The notes under the pieces are model-generated. The model made no database searches and was not told the origin of the DNA. It worked only from the letters and a program-made list of their open reading frames with translations. From the NCBI GenBank assembly GCA_951813515.1, contig OX638346.1:2473617-2537616 (forward strand): a DNA stretch of 64,000 nucleotides, written 5' to 3'. Shown in pieces: positions 25,411-35,507 of this stretch. The translations under genes and the position numbers were made by a program. Source of the stretch: an uncultured Pseudomonadales bacterium. GTDB lineage: Bacteria; Pseudomonadota; Gammaproteobacteria; Pseudomonadales; Azotimanducaceae. How positions within the stretch are numbered: the stretch's first letter is position 1; every line of letters starts with the position of its first letter.

Positions 25411-26436
25411 ATGCGAAACTGCGTCCTCGTCACGGGGGCGGGCGGATACATCGGCACGACGCTGGTGCCCATGCTGCTTGGCGAGGGTCACAAGGTCAGG
25501 GCCGTGGATCGGTTCTTCTTCGGTCGTGAACTGCTGGCCGAGCACCCGGACCTCGAAGTCATCGTTGAAGACACGCGCAAGCTGACGCCGGCTCACTTCC
25601 AGGGAGTCGACGCGGTCATTGACCTGGCGGCGATTTCCAACGATCCCTCCGGCGAGCTGTTTCAAAAGGCGACGCTCGCGATCAATTACCGTGCCCGCGT
25701 GCGCGCGGCTCGCCTCGCCAGGCAGGCCGAGGTTACCCGCTATGTGCTGCCTTCTTCATGCAGCATCTATGGCGCGCAGGAGCAGGGTTTCATCGCCGAC
25801 GAAACAAGTCCCACAAACCCGCTCACGACCTATGCGCGGGCCAACGAGATGGCCGAGGAGGGCGTCCTGGCGCTCGCCGACGAGTCCTTCTGCGTCGTTG
25901 TCCTGCGGCAATCGACCGTGTACGGCCTCTCGCCGCGCATGCGTTTCGACCTGGCTGTCAACGGAATGACCTACGGCGCTTGGAAAACCGGGAAACTGCC
26001 CCTGATGAGAGACGGCACGCAATGGCGTCCGATGGTCCATGTGCGTGACACCTCGCGAGCGCTGATGTACATGCTGGAGGCAGATCCCGCAACGGTAAAC
26101 GGCGAGATCTACAACGTCGGCTCGGCATCGAACTCCTACCAGATTCGTGTCCTTGGGGAGGCCGTGGCGGCGTGTGTGCCCGGGGACGTCGAGATCGAGT
26201 GGTATGGTGATCCGGATCTTCGCAGCTATCGCGTCGCCTTCGGGAAGATCGAGGCCCTCGGCTATCGCGCCGAGAAGACGGCCGAAGACGGCGTTGCAGA
26301 AATCTGCGAAGCACTCGAGGCCGGGACGGTCGACAGGACCGTCCCGACGATCACCCTTGACTGGTACAAGGCACTGGTGCGTTGGCACAGGATTCTGGAC
26401 GACGTCGAAATGTACGGCGGAGTCCTCGATATTTGA
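25411..26436 (+). CDS. NAD-dependent epimerase/dehydratase (SDR family)
   Basis: 341 residues from ATG 25411 ([15 protein letters not shown]). The Rossmann motif TGAGGYIG, the AAISNDP segment and SSCSIYG are extended-SDR features. The catalytic tyrosine is in TTYARAN (Y141), but the usual lysine four residues on is Asn145, so either the family works differently or activity is altered. Probably a nucleotide-sugar epimerase of the polysaccharide locus. An ATG at 25294 would add 39 residues encoded wholly by the dispersed repeat, so I reject that start. RfbA follows 73 bases downstream. Confidence 0.82.
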   Translation: MRNCVLVTGAGGYIGTTLVPMLLGEGHKVRAVDRFFFGRELLAEHPDLEVIVEDTRKLTPAHFQGVDAVIDLAAISNDPSGELFQKATLAINYRARVRAARLARQAEVTRYVLPSSCSIYGAQEQGFIADETSPTNPLTTYARANEMAEEGVLALADESFCVVVLRQSTVYGLSPRMRFDLAVNGMTYGAWKTGKLPLMRDGTQWRPMVHVRDTSRALMYMLEADPATVNGEIYNVGSASNSYQIRVLGEAVAACVPGDVEIEWYGDPDLRSYRVAFGKIEALGYRAEKTAEDGVAEICEALEAGTVDRTVPTITLDWYKALVRWHRILDDVEMYGGVLDI

Positions 26437-26509
26437 TGCTCGCGGCAAATTGGGGCGACCTGGAATCGCCCGCAGGCAGATGGAAGAAAAAACTGACCGG
26501 GCCGACCGT

Positions 26510-27376
26510 ATGAAGGGGATCATTCTCGCAGGGGGTGCGGGGACTCGCCTGTACCCCCTGACGCGGGCGGTGTCGAAACAACTGCTGCCCGTGTACAACA
26601 AGCCGATGATCTTCTACCCCATAAGTGTGCTCATGCTAGCCGGGATCCGGGAGATTCTGGTCATCTCGTCACCCGATTGTCTCGACAGCTACAGGCGCCT
26701 GCTGGGCGATGGCAGCCGACTGGGCATGCGGTTCTGCTATGCCCCTCAGCGGAGCCCCGATGGGGTGGCCCAGGCTTTCCTGATCGGCGAGGACTTCATC
26801 GGCGGCGACGCCTGCGCGCTGGCCCTCGGAGACAACATTTTTTTCGGTAACGGACTCACGGAACGATTGCGCGCGGCCGTCTCCCGCCGGCGAGGCGCCA
26901 CGGTATTTGGCTATCGTGTGCCCGACCCCGAGCGCTACGGAGTGGTAGATTTCGACGAGGACGGACGCGCGACCTCCATCGAAGAGAAACCGTCGCGGCC
27001 ACGATCCGATTGGGCGGTTACGGGACTCTATTTCTACGACAGCGACGTCGCCCGGGTCGCGGCCGACGTGCGGCCAAGCGATCGCGGTGAACTCGAGATC
27101 AGTGACGTCAATCGCCATTACCTGGAGCGCGGGGACCTGCACGTCGAGTGCCTGGGACGCGGCTTTACGTGGTTCGATGCGGGAACCCACGACAGCCTGG
27201 TCGAGGCCTCCACGTTCGTTCAGACGTTGGAGAGGCGGCACGGCGAGCGCATAGCGGTGCTGGAGGAAGTGGCCTTCCTGAATGGCTGGATCAGCCGCGA
27301 GGAACTGCAAGGGCTCGGTCGGGAACTCGGCGCCAGCAGCTACGGAGAGTACTTGCTGCGGCTGTTGCAGGACTAG
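26510..27376 (+). CDS. rfbA: Glucose-1-phosphate thymidylyltransferase RfbA
   Basis: 288 residues, the usual RfbA length. The start [18 protein letters not shown] carries the nucleotide-binding GGAGTR, followed by [16 protein letters not shown] and the [20 protein letters not shown] sugar-binding region. It makes dTDP-glucose, the entry to dTDP-rhamnose and related sugars. rfbB, rfbC and rfbD are not in the window. An in-frame ATG at 26480 could add ten residues. The family-2 glycosyltransferase starts 5 bases after its stop. Confidence 0.93.
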   Translation: MKGIILAGGAGTRLYPLTRAVSKQLLPVYNKPMIFYPISVLMLAGIREILVISSPDCLDSYRRLLGDGSRLGMRFCYAPQRSPDGVAQAFLIGEDFIGGDACALALGDNIFFGNGLTERLRAAVSRRRGATVFGYRVPDPERYGVVDFDEDGRATSIEEKPSRPRSDWAVTGLYFYDSDVARVAADVRPSDRGELEISDVNRHYLERGDLHVECLGRGFTWFDAGTHDSLVEASTFVQTLERRHGERIAVLEEVAFLNGWISREELQGLGRELGASSYGEYLLRLLQD

Positions 27377-27381
27377 CCCTC

Positions 27382-29244
27382 GTGGTATCCGCGACCTTGC
27401 GTCGGTATGTGAAGCAGCTACGGGAACTCGCGCATGCCATCTGGCACCTGCCGGGAGCACTACGGACGAGGGGAGGGGGGCGAGACCTCCTGCGGGCGTT
27501 GCTGCGCGCGGGCGGACTCCGGCGCGCTTGCGGGGTTTTGATCGACTACACATCGCTCTCGCCGGGGGAGCAGTTCCGGCGCTATCGCCGATGGATCGAG
27601 GTTGCCGAGGCGGGGAGAGAGGAGTATCCGGTCAAGGTCGCGTTGGCCGTTTCACTGTGCGGACTCGATGACGATGAACGCGGATTCGCGGTCGCAAACC
27701 TGACCGAGACCGCACGCAATACCAGGGTATTCGTTGAAGACGAGCCTTCGTTCCCCGGTTCCATCGGCGACCTTCGCGCTCGCGGCGTCGATGCGCATCC
27801 GATGGCGACATCGACTGGGGAAGACATGTTGCCGCCCGACGCCCTGGGTATCGTGTTCCTTGGCCGCGCGTGCTGCCTGCACCCGCACAGCCTCGGCGCC
27901 ATCACGCGCGCACTCGAAGCGGGGGCGGATATCGTCTACGGGGACTCGGATCGGATCGATATCAGGGGGGTTCGCCGACTGCCCTCCTTCAAGCCCGACT
28001 TCTCGCCGGACCTCCTGTTCCACAAGGACTACCTCTCGGACTGCGTGGGCATGACGCGCCGCACTTGGAACGGGCAATGGAGCTTTCACGACCCATACGG
28101 TTCGGTGCTTCGCGCGGTACAGGGCGCGAGTGCCCCACAGCCGGTGCCTTCGGCTCCGCCTGTGGCCCGGCCCCGCTCGTCGCCCATGGATCAACCGCCC
28201 CCGGTCGCTGGCGCTCCCCGGCGACGTTTGTTCCATGGGAGTTGGATCGAACATCTGCCCGTGGTTCTGAGCCATAGGCTGGCGGGAGCGGAAACACCGC
28301 CGTCGGCACCGCTTGAGTGCCTGGAGAACCTGCTGCGGAGCCGCTACGGACCCTGCGCGAGGGTGGAGACGACTTCCTCCGGGTGGCGCTGCCGCTTCGG
28401 TACTGAAGGGCGGGCGCATGTGACGGTGGTGATTCCGACGCGTGATCGCCTGGACCTCCTGGCACCCTGCGTGGACAGCCTGTATGAGACGAATGCGGAA
28501 AGCTGTTTCGACGTGATCGTCGTGGACAACGGTTCGAGGCTGCCGGAGACCCGTGACTGGCTGCGGCGGACGGAACTCGAGCGGAAGAACTTCCGGCTGC
28601 TGCCGGCGGACATGGAGTTCAATTGGTCCCGTCTCAACAACCTTGCCCTGGCCGAGGCCGCCGGAGACGTGCTCGTCTTCCTGAATAACGACACCGTGTC
28701 GGTCACCGTAGGATGGCTCGCGCGCATGGCCGAGTACGCCACCAGGGACGACGTGGGTGTTGTCGGGGCGCTGTTGCTGTTCGAGGATGGAACGATTCAG
28801 CACGCGGGCGTGGTCGTCGGCTACGGTGGACGCACAGGTCATGTCTACAGCGGCGTCCGGCTGGAGGAGGCGGGCAGCATATTCGTTTCGCCCGCGGTTT
28901 CGCGCAACGTCGCGACGGTGACCGGGGCGTGTCTCGCTGTCGGGCGCGATGTCATCGATGCGATAGGAGTCTTCAACGAGGCTTATCGAATCATCGGCAG
29001 CGACACCGAATTCTGCCTTCGCGCACACCTTGCGGGCTTAAGCAACGTCTACCTGTCGGAAGTCGTCCTGCTGCACCACGAGTCCCAGTCGAGAAGCCGC
29101 TCCGATCCTCCGTCCGACAACGACCTGCTGGAACGCTTCATTGCCGAGCACATTCCGCAGGATCCTTTCTACAACCCGAACCTGACCCTGTCTTCGCTGC
29201 ATCCAAGCCTGTCCGCCGAGCCCCGGGTGCCCGCAGACAGGTAG
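27382..29244 (+). CDS. Glycosyltransferase family 2, with repeat-encoded in-frame insert
   Basis: About 620 residues from GTG 27382, which lies 5 bases after the rfbA stop. The N-terminal third resembles an extra GT2-like region (GIVFLGRACCLHPHSLGAI...ADIVYGDSDRID...KPDFSPDLLF). The C-terminal GT-A domain has VTVVIPTRDRLDLLAPCVDSL, VDNGS, FLNNDTVSV and GSDTEFCLRAHLAG. It should add sugars in the rfbA-linked polysaccharide. A 116-base dispersed repeat at 28124-28239 is read in frame as about 38 Pro/Arg-rich residues between the two parts; whether the protein stays functional is unknown. Confidence 0.85.
   Translation: MVSATLRRYVKQLRELAHAIWHLPGALRTRGGGRDLLRALLRAGGLRRACGVLIDYTSLSPGEQFRRYRRWIEVAEAGREEYPVKVALAVSLCGLDDDERGFAVANLTETARNTRVFVEDEPSFPGSIGDLRARGVDAHPMATSTGEDMLPPDALGIVFLGRACCLHPHSLGAITRALEAGADIVYGDSDRIDIRGVRRLPSFKPDFSPDLLFHKDYLSDCVGMTRRTWNGQWSFHDPYGSVLRAVQGASAPQPVPSAPPVARPRSSPMDQPPPVAGAPRRRLFHGSWIEHLPVVLSHRLAGAETPPSAPLECLENLLRSRYGPCARVETTSSGWRCRFGTEGRAHVTVVIPTRDRLDLLAPCVDSLYETNAESCFDVIVVDNGSRLPETRDWLRRTELERKNFRLLPADMEFNWSRLNNLALAEAAGDVLVFLNNDTVSVTVGWLARMAEYATRDDVGVVGALLLFEDGTIQHAGVVVGYGGRTGHVYSGVRLEEAGSIFVSPAVSRNVATVTGACLAVGRDVIDAIGVFNEAYRIIGSDTEFCLRAHLAGLSNVYLSEVVLLHHESQSRSRSDPPSDNDLLERFIAEHIPQDPFYNPNLTLSSLHPSLSAEPRVPADR
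28124..28239 (-). repeat. Dispersed palindromic repeat, family 2, copy 2 (inside a coding region)
   Basis: Inverted relative to copy 1 at 25301-25410. After reverse complement the two match almost continuously, including CATGGAACAAACGTCGCCGG, GAGCGCCAGCGACCGGGGGC and GACGAGCGGGGCCGGGCC. It is read through without a stop in the glycosyltransferase frame, encoding a run such as PQPVPSAPPVARPRSSP. It behaves like the protein-coding palindromic elements known from Rickettsia. Confidence 0.88.
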
Positions 29245-29278
29245 CCTGGCGGTCGGGTGGTTCTTTCCGTCAGCCGGA

Positions 29279-29800
29279 TCAGGCTGGACGAAACTCGGCG
29301 TCGAGATCGCGGTCGTCGCAGAAGTAGAAGAACGCGTCGCGCAGTTCCGCGATCCGCACGGTAGACGGTATCTCTACTTCCATCGCGAGGGAGAATATCG
29401 GCGTGCCCGTATGCGGCGCCCGCTCGGTCACGGTGTCGAGGCTGTGTATGTTGATGTCGCGCGACGAAAAGAAACTCGCCACGGCGTGCACAATCCCGGG
29501 ATGGTCCATGGCGGTGACGTTCACGGTATAGGGCAGACAGCCCTCGACCCCTTCGCGGTCGCTGGTGCCGCGGAACAGGTATGCAAGCCCGTTGGCCTCG
29601 GCGAGCTGGGCGAGCTTTTCTTCGAGGCGCGCCAGTGCCAGGCCGCCGCCCGATATGCTCATGAGCACCGCGAACTCGCCTCCCAGCACCGACATGCGGC
29701 TGTCCTCGATGGACAGCTTGAGGTCGTGCGCGAGCTTGGCGAGATCGTTTACCAGGCCAGGCCTGTCTTCGCCGATGGCGGCGATGACCGCGCGTGTCAC
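29279..29800 (-). CDS. GcvR-like ACT-domain regulator
   Basis: 173 residues with two ACT domains: [20 protein letters not shown] near the N-terminus and [21 protein letters not shown] in the second half. This is the layout of GcvR, which controls the glycine cleavage regulon by binding GcvA in enterobacteria. The GTG start at 29800 overlaps the glyQS stop (GTGA). Coupling of a glycine-responsive regulator to glycyl-tRNA synthetase makes sense; direct evidence of the target is absent. It converges on the GT2 gene. Confidence 0.8.
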   Translation of the reverse strand: MTRAVIAAIGEDRPGLVNDLAKLAHDLKLSIEDSRMSVLGGEFAVLMSISGGGLALARLEEKLAQLAEANGLAYLFRGTSDREGVEGCLPYTVNVTAMDHPGIVHAVASFFSSRDINIHSLDTVTERAPHTGTPIFSLAMEVEIPSTVRIAELRDAFFYFCDDRDLDAEFRPA

Positions 29801-31152
29801 AAGCGCTCCGAAAGGTACGCCGGCAGGTCGCTCACCGCGATGCGGCATTGGTCCATGGTGTCGCGATCGCGCACCGTCACGGTGTCGTCCTCCTCGATCG
29901 TCTGGAAGTCGACCGTTACGCAAAACGGCGTCCCGACCTCGTCGTGACGGCGGTAGCCCTTGCCGATGTTGCCGGTATGCTCGTAGAGCACGCGGCCGAG
30001 CCCCAGCGCCTGCAGCGACTGCTTGATGTCCCGCGCCTTGGCGACGATGCCTTCATGGTTGCGTTTTAGGGGTATCACGGCGGCCTTGATCGGCGCCAGG
30101 TGCGGTTTCAGGCCGAGCACCGTGCGGCGCCTGCCGTTGTCGAGTTCCTCGACACGATAGGCCTCGTTGAGCAGCGCGAGCACCCCGCGGTCGACGCCGG
30201 CAGACGGTTCGATCACGTAGGGCACCGTCCACTTGCCCGAAGCCTGGTCCGGCGTCGCGAGCCGCGCTGTCGAGTCGGCGTTCGGCATGACCTCGGCGTC
30301 GATGGACAGTTCCGGCTGGCCCCTGGTGTGGGATCCGAGATCAAAATCGGTGCGGTTGGCGATCCCCTCGAGTTCTTCCACGCCGTGGGGGAAGCTGTAC
30401 ATGATGTCGACGGTTGCCTTCGAATAGTGCGCCAGTTCGTCACCGGGCACGTGGTATAGCTGCAGGTTGTTCGGGTTCACCCCCTGGTCCTGCCACCAGT
30501 CGAGGCGCGCCTGCACCCAGGTCTCGTGCCAGTCCTCGTCGGTCCCCGGCTCGACGAAGAACTCGAGCTCCATCTGCTCGAATTCGCGCACCCGGAAGAT
30601 GAAGTTCCGGGGCGTGATCTCGTTGCGGAACGCCTTTCCAATCTGGGCGATGCCGAACGGCGGGCGGCGCGAAGTCGAGTCGAGCACGTGCTTGAAGTTG
30701 GTGAAGATCGACTGCGCCGTCTCGGGTCGGAGATAGGCGAACGCGGAGCCGTCGTCCACCGGGCCGATGGCGGTTCTGAACATCAGGTTGAACGGCCGCG
30801 GCTCGGTCAGGTCGTCGGAGCCGCAGCGAGGACAGCGGCCATCGAGGTGGTCGGCGCGCCACCGCGACTTGCACGCCCGGCAATCCACGAGCGGATCGGC
30901 GAATGTGTCCTCGTGGCCGGAGTAGTGCAGGACCTGGCGGTTGGTCAGGATGGCGGAGTCCAGCCCTTCGACGTCGTCTCGCTGATACACGATGGCGCGC
31001 CACCAGGCGGCCTTCAGGTTGTTCTTCAACTCGACGCCGAGGGGGCCGTAGTCGTATACGCCCTGCAGCCCGCCGTAGATGTCGCTCGCCGGGAAGATGA
31101 ACCCGCGCCGCTTGCACAGGGCAACCAGTTCGTCCATGGACTGCGCGGGCAT
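29797..31152 (-). CDS. glyQS: Glycyl-tRNA synthetase, dimeric (single-chain) type
   Basis: 451 residues of the class II homodimeric GlyRS. Visible: N-terminal [27 protein letters not shown], a zinc-binding pair CRAC...CPRC, motif 2 ([21 protein letters not shown]) and motif 3 ([12 protein letters not shown]). It charges tRNA-Gly with glycine in the cytosol. The single-chain enzyme, rather than the alpha2-beta2 GlyQ/GlyS enzyme common in gammaproteobacteria, is a lineage clue. Overlaps the GcvR-like gene downstream. Confidence 0.95.
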   Translation of the reverse strand: MPAQSMDELVALCKRRGFIFPASDIYGGLQGVYDYGPLGVELKNNLKAAWWRAIVYQRDDVEGLDSAILTNRQVLHYSGHEDTFADPLVDCRACKSRWRADHLDGRCPRCGSDDLTEPRPFNLMFRTAIGPVDDGSAFAYLRPETAQSIFTNFKHVLDSTSRRPPFGIAQIGKAFRNEITPRNFIFRVREFEQMELEFFVEPGTDEDWHETWVQARLDWWQDQGVNPNNLQLYHVPGDELAHYSKATVDIMYSFPHGVEELEGIANRTDFDLGSHTRGQPELSIDAEVMPNADSTARLATPDQASGKWTVPYVIEPSAGVDRGVLALLNEAYRVEELDNGRRRTVLGLKPHLAPIKAAVIPLKRNHEGIVAKARDIKQSLQALGLGRVLYEHTGNIGKGYRRHDEVGTPFCVTVDFQTIEEDDTVTVRDRDTMDQCRIAVSDLPAYLSERL

Positions 31153-31239
31153 TTCAGACTCCGGGATTCATCGCGAGCTTGGGGCGGCGGGACTATACCG
31201 CAACCGCCATGTCGTGTCGGCGGGAGGGCACGCTCGGGA

Positions 31240-31725
31240 TCAGAAATGCACCAGATTCGGCTCGAGCGTATCCAGGTCGACGACGCCGACGGCGTTCAGG
31301 CCGACCATGTGACCGGCGCATTCGCCGGGATTGAAGATGAGTTGGGATCCCTGCCGCTCCATGCGCAGCATGTGGGTGTGTCCGTGGAGGGCGAGGTCGT
31401 GTTCCTTCCCGAACACGCCCTCGAGGTCGCGCGGATCGTGGACCACGATGATGCGCCGGTGGGACCGGACGATATCGAGTGGAGGGTCTTGGAACCGAAA
31501 ACCGAACTCCTGTGCGGTGGCTTCGAGCGCTTCGCGCTCCTGGTCGTTGTTGCCAAATACGCCGTACAGCGGCGCGTCGAGCGCGGCGAACACGGCAAGG
31601 GTCTTCGCCTGCGTGATGTCGCCGGTATGCACGACCGCGTCCACGCCCGCGTCGTTGAAGATCTGCACGATGCGGCGGCAGTTCTTCAGGTTGTTGTGCG
31701 TGTCGCTGACGACACCGATACGCAT
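31240..31725 (-). CDS. YfcE/MJ0936-family metallophosphoesterase
   Basis: 161 residues. All the phosphoesterase metal motifs are visible: VVSDTHNN (DxH), HTGDIT (GDxx), YGVFGNND (GNH/D) and LALHGHTH (GHTH). The family hydrolyses phosphodiesters with two metal ions in the cytosol. The start ATG at 31725 gives the normal family length; the reading frame extending far upstream is antisense overlap with the thiolase and is not coding. It sits between thiolase and glyQS on the same strand. Confidence 0.9.
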   Translation of the reverse strand: MRIGVVSDTHNNLKNCRRIVQIFNDAGVDAVVHTGDITQAKTLAVFAALDAPLYGVFGNNDQEREALEATAQEFGFRFQDPPLDIVRSHRRIIVVHDPRDLEGVFGKEHDLALHGHTHMLRMERQGSQLIFNPGECAGHMVGLNAVGVVDLDTLEPNLVHF

Positions 31726-31763
31726 GCCGGGACAACCGTGCCGGGTGGTGACGGAGATTCGGA

Positions 31764-32909
31764 CTACGCTACGCGTTCCAGGATGTGGATCCCGCAGGCG
31801 CTGCCGAGGCCGATCACGTGCGTCAGGCCGAGGCGGGCGCCTTCCACCTGGCGCTTGCCCGCTTCGCCGCGCAGGTGCGTGGACACCTCGTAGATGTTCG
31901 CGATTCCGGTGGCGCCCAGGGGATGGCCTTTCGACAGCAGGCCACCGGACGCGTTGACCGGAATCCTGCCGCCCAATGCCACCTCGTCCTCGTCGATCAG
32001 GCGGCCCGCTTCTCCATCGGCGCACAGCCCGAGGTTCTCGTAGTGCAGGATTTCCGCCGTCGCGAAACAGTCGTGGAGTTCGACCAGGTCGAGATCGTCC
32101 GGGCCGACCCCCGCCATCTCGTACGCCGCTGCCGCCGCTTTGCGCGTGCAGGTATTGACGTCGGGCATCACGAGATCGCGTTCCTGCCACGGGTCGGAGG
32201 TCAGCACCGATGCGCGCACCTTGACCGCGCGATCCATCAAACCGAGTTCTCTCGCCTTCTTTTCGCTGGCGATCACTGCTGCGGCGGAACCGTCCACGTT
32301 CACCGAACACATGAGCTTGGTATTGGGGTAGGAGATCATCTCCGAGTTCATGACGGTTTCGAGCGGCGTCTCGATCTGGTACATCGCCTTCGCGTTCATC
32401 GTCGCGTGGTGGTGGTTCTTGACCGAGACCTTGGCGAATTGTTCGAAGGTGGTTCCATGCTTGCGCGTGTGCTCCATGCCGGCTTCGGCGAATACCGACG
32501 GCATGGTTCCCGAACCGAGCAGGCCTTCCTTCGGAATACCGCTGCGGCCGCCCCCGCCGCCGAGTAGGCCGCGGCCCATCTGTTCGACGCCCACCGCGAT
32601 GACGAGATCGTGGAGATCCGCCTTGACCGAAGCCCAGGCTTCGCGGAACGCGGTCGCGCCCGTGGCGCACGCGTTCGCGCAGTTGACGACGGGTATTCCG
32701 GTCTGGCCGATCTGCTGCAGGATGCGTTGGCCGACCATCGCGCTCGCCTGTCCCAGGTTGCCGCAGTACAGGGCCTGCATGTCCTGGATGGTCAGATCGC
32801 AGTCGTCGAGCGCCAGCAGCGCTGCTTCGGCCCCGATCTGGGGTACCGATTTCTCGGGGAATCGCCCGAACTTGATCATGTCCACGCCGACGACGTATGC
32901 ATCAGTCAT
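31764..32909 (-). CDS. Thiolase-family protein (SCP-x/lipid-transfer type)
   Basis: 381 residues with the thiolase fold: the nucleophile cysteine in VNCANACATGATAFREA (about residue 84), the middle NHHHATMN region, and C-terminal NASGGLLSKGHPLGATGIA with the catalytic His, then GSACGIHIL. This subgroup works with DUF35 proteins in acyl-CoA or steroid side-chain cleavage and polyketide-like steps. The DUF35 partner is the next gene upstream on the same strand (gap 176 bases), which supports the call. Confidence 0.9.
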   Translation of the reverse strand: MTDAYVVGVDMIKFGRFPEKSVPQIGAEAALLALDDCDLTIQDMQALYCGNLGQASAMVGQRILQQIGQTGIPVVNCANACATGATAFREAWASVKADLHDLVIAVGVEQMGRGLLGGGGGRSGIPKEGLLGSGTMPSVFAEAGMEHTRKHGTTFEQFAKVSVKNHHHATMNAKAMYQIETPLETVMNSEMISYPNTKLMCSVNVDGSAAAVIASEKKARELGLMDRAVKVRASVLTSDPWQERDLVMPDVNTCTRKAAAAAYEMAGVGPDDLDLVELHDCFATAEILHYENLGLCADGEAGRLIDEDEVALGGRIPVNASGGLLSKGHPLGATGIANIYEVSTHLRGEAGKRQVEGARLGLTHVIGLGSACGIHILERVA

Positions 32910-33085
32910 TGTTGGGCTCCTTTGGGTTGCCGCTCAGTTGAGTTTGCTTGCTAGTAGCTGCGCCGTAGAAAAGCACGTAAGTGCCGATCAAGGCGCAGGA
33001 TCCGGGACGGGCGGGATGGGCTAAACAGAGGGCTTGGGCGGGGGTGAAATGCGGCGTGCCCGAAGGGCCGGCGGATTTCATGGCG

Positions 33086-33505
33086 CTAACGCGTTCGTGG
33101 CTGGAAGAAATATGAGAGATATGCGTTTCCATCCCGATCCTTGCGCCCCAGGGCGTCGCCGTACGTCACTTCCACCGGCATGTCGAAGGCGATGTTGGCC
33201 GGATCAGGCTCGAAGTTGATCAGGTTGCCCTTGACCGTCGCGCCGTCGTCGAGGTCGACCACCGCCGAGATGTACGGCACTTCGATGCCGGGAAACGACC
33301 GGTACACGATCGACCAGGAGTAGAGCTTGCCCGTATTGGACAACGCGATGGCGCGCATCTGCTCCCGCGCTCCGCACTTCGCGCACACCTGCCGCGCATC
33401 CAGGAATATCGCGCCGCAGACGTCGCACTTGTGGCCTTCGAGGTACGGGTCTCCCGTATCGGGAATTTTCAGGTAAGGGACCGCTGGCAGCGGCTTGGCG
33501 GACAT
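33086..33505 (-). CDS. DUF35 OB-fold/zinc-ribbon protein, thiolase partner
   Basis: 139 residues from ATG 33505; an upstream ATG at 33526 would add seven. A rubredoxin-like zinc ribbon C27-x2-C30...C41-x2-C44 is followed by an OB-fold acyl-CoA-binding domain (GKLYSWSIVYRSFPGI...VDLDDGATVKGNLI). Proteins of this kind bind thiolase-like enzymes and are needed for their stability or substrate access. It precedes the thiolase gene on the same strand. Confidence 0.88.
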   Translation of the reverse strand: MSAKPLPAVPYLKIPDTGDPYLEGHKCDVCGAIFLDARQVCAKCGAREQMRAIALSNTGKLYSWSIVYRSFPGIEVPYISAVVDLDDGATVKGNLINFEPDPANIAFDMPVEVTYGDALGRKDRDGNAYLSYFFQPRTR

Positions 33506-33554
33506 CGAACGCTCCCCGTGGCACAAACGCCAATTCGAGCATACACCTTCGGTT

Positions 33555-35507
33555 TCAGCGGATGAAACCTCTCTGCCGCAGCAGCTCCATCACGCGCTGC
33601 GCGCATTCGTCCACGTCGAGCGATGCCGTATCGAGCACGAGATCCGGCGCCGTCGGCGCTTCGAACTCGGAGCTGACGCCGGGGAAGCTCGGAATCTCGC
33701 CGCGCTCCGCCGCCTCGTAGAGCCCGCTTGCGTCGCGGCGCTTCAGTTCTTCCATGGGCGCGGTCAGGAACACCTCGAGGAACCGTTCGGAGCCGACCAC
33801 CGCCCGGGCGCGTTCGCGCACGCGGTCGAGGGGCACGACGAACGCCGTCAGGCAGATCAGGCCGGCATCGTTGATCTGCCGCGCGGATTCCGCCGCGCGC
33901 CGCACGTTCTCGGAGCGGTCTTCGGCGGAAAATCCGAGATCGCGGCTTAGACCCAAGCGAAAGTTCTGTCCGTCGATCACCGTCGCCAGCCGCCCCTCGT
34001 CGAACAGCTTGCGTTCCACTGCCTGGGCGATCACGGTCTTGCCGCTCTTCGACAACCCGGTAAACAGCACCGTGACCGGTGTCTGTCCCAGGCGCTGCGC
34101 CTTTTCTTCCGTGGTGACCGCAGGGTTGGCGGCGGTCAAAGCGCCATGAGGCGTCTCGTCCCAGTGCGAACGCAATGCCTGCCCACCGGGAATCTGGATC
34201 ATGCCGGCCCCGACCGTGATGTTGGAGACGCGGTCGATGACGATGAAGGATCCGGTGGCACGGCTCTCTTCATACGCGTCATGGGCGATCGGCTCCGAAA
34301 GAACCAGCCGGACGCGGCCGATCTCGTTCAGGGCGAGGGTCGATGCGGGCGCGGGTTCCAGGGTGTTGACGTCGACCCGGTCCCGCAGCGTTTCGACGCG
34401 GCAGAAGACCTGTTTGGTGCCCTGCTTGAGAAGGTACTGCCTGCCCGGTGTCATGTCGGTTTCGCTCATCCACACCAGTGTCGCGTCGATCGTGTCAGAG
34501 ACCCGGGGCTGGTTCGCGGGACTCGCCAACACGTCGCCACGGCTGATGTCGATCTGGTCGGCCAGCGTCAGCGTCACCGCCATGGGTGGAACCGCTTCCT
34601 CTATGTCTCCGTCCATCGAGACGACGCGCGTCACCTCGGTCTCCAGGCCGGACGGTAGGACAACGACAGCGTCGCCTGGCCGCACCGCGCCGCTCGCCAC
34701 GCTGCCGCTGTAGCCGCGAAAGGACGCGTCCGGCCTGTTCACACGCTGCACCGGCATGCGGAAGTTGTCGATGCCGCCGCCCGGCGCGATGTGCATGTTC
34801 TCAAGCACGTGCATCAGGGATGCGCCGCGGTACCACGGCATGTTTTCGGATCGCTCGACGACGTTGTCGCCGTGCAGCGCCGACATGGGAATGAAGTTGA
34901 GATCCTCCACCCGGAGACGCGAGGCGAACGCTTCGTAGTCTTCACGGATGGCCGAGAAGGCTGCCTCGTGGTAGTCCGCCAGGTCCATCTTGTTCACGGC
35001 GACGACGAGGTGCCGGATGCCGAGCAGGCGCGCGATGAACGTGTGTCGCCGGGTCTGCGTCAGCACGCCGTTCGCGGCGTCGATAAGAATGATGGCGGCG
35101 TCGCAGGTGGACGCGCCCGTGGCCATGTTGCGCGTGTACTGCTCGTGACCGGGTGTGTCCGCGATGATGTACTTGCGCCTTGCGGTGGAAAAGTAGCGGT
35201 AGGCCACGTCGATGGTGATGCCCTGTTCGCGTTCCGCCTGCAGGCCGTCGAGGACAAGCGCGAGGTCGAGTTCGCCCGCCCGGGAACCGCCGGTCCTGCT
35301 TTCGCGCTCGACGGCTTCGAGCTGGTCTTCATGGATCAGCTGCGAGTCGTGCAACAGGCGTCCGATGAGGGTGCTCTTGCCGTCGTCGACCGAGCCGCAG
35401 GTCAGGATGCGCAGAATCTCCTTGCGTTCATGCTGGGCGAGGTAGGCATCGATGTCCCGTTCGATCAGTTGGCGCTGATCGGAGACGGGCGTCGTTGGCT
35501 CCGACAT
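33555..35507 (-). CDS. cysNC: Bifunctional sulfate adenylyltransferase subunit 1 / adenylylsulfate kinase
   Basis: 650 residues. The N-terminal GTPase (CysN) has GSVDDGKSTLIGRLL, DTPGHEQYTRNMATGAS and VAVNKMDLADY. The C-terminal APS kinase (CysC) has a P-loop GLSKSGKT and VIDGQNFRLGLSRDLGFS. With CysD it forms ATP sulfurylase and then phosphorylates APS to PAPS in the cytosol. The P-loop GLSKSGKT differs from the common GLSGAGKS/T. The ATG at 35507 overlaps the cysD stop (TGATG). Confidence 0.95.
   Translation of the reverse strand: MSEPTTPVSDQRQLIERDIDAYLAQHERKEILRILTCGSVDDGKSTLIGRLLHDSQLIHEDQLEAVERESRTGGSRAGELDLALVLDGLQAEREQGITIDVAYRYFSTARRKYIIADTPGHEQYTRNMATGASTCDAAIILIDAANGVLTQTRRHTFIARLLGIRHLVVAVNKMDLADYHEAAFSAIREDYEAFASRLRVEDLNFIPMSALHGDNVVERSENMPWYRGASLMHVLENMHIAPGGGIDNFRMPVQRVNRPDASFRGYSGSVASGAVRPGDAVVVLPSGLETEVTRVVSMDGDIEEAVPPMAVTLTLADQIDISRGDVLASPANQPRVSDTIDATLVWMSETDMTPGRQYLLKQGTKQVFCRVETLRDRVDVNTLEPAPASTLALNEIGRVRLVLSEPIAHDAYEESRATGSFIVIDRVSNITVGAGMIQIPGGQALRSHWDETPHGALTAANPAVTTEEKAQRLGQTPVTVLFTGLSKSGKTVIAQAVERKLFDEGRLATVIDGQNFRLGLSRDLGFSAEDRSENVRRAAESARQINDAGLICLTAFVVPLDRVRERARAVVGSERFLEVFLTAPMEELKRRDASGLYEAAERGEIPSFPGVSSEFEAPTAPDLVLDTASLDVDECAQRVMELLRQRGFIR

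Noticed and set aside
31240..32670. 476-codon frame joining the phosphoesterase to an extension
   Set aside because: The extension is the wrong frame of the thiolase; family start is ATG 31725.
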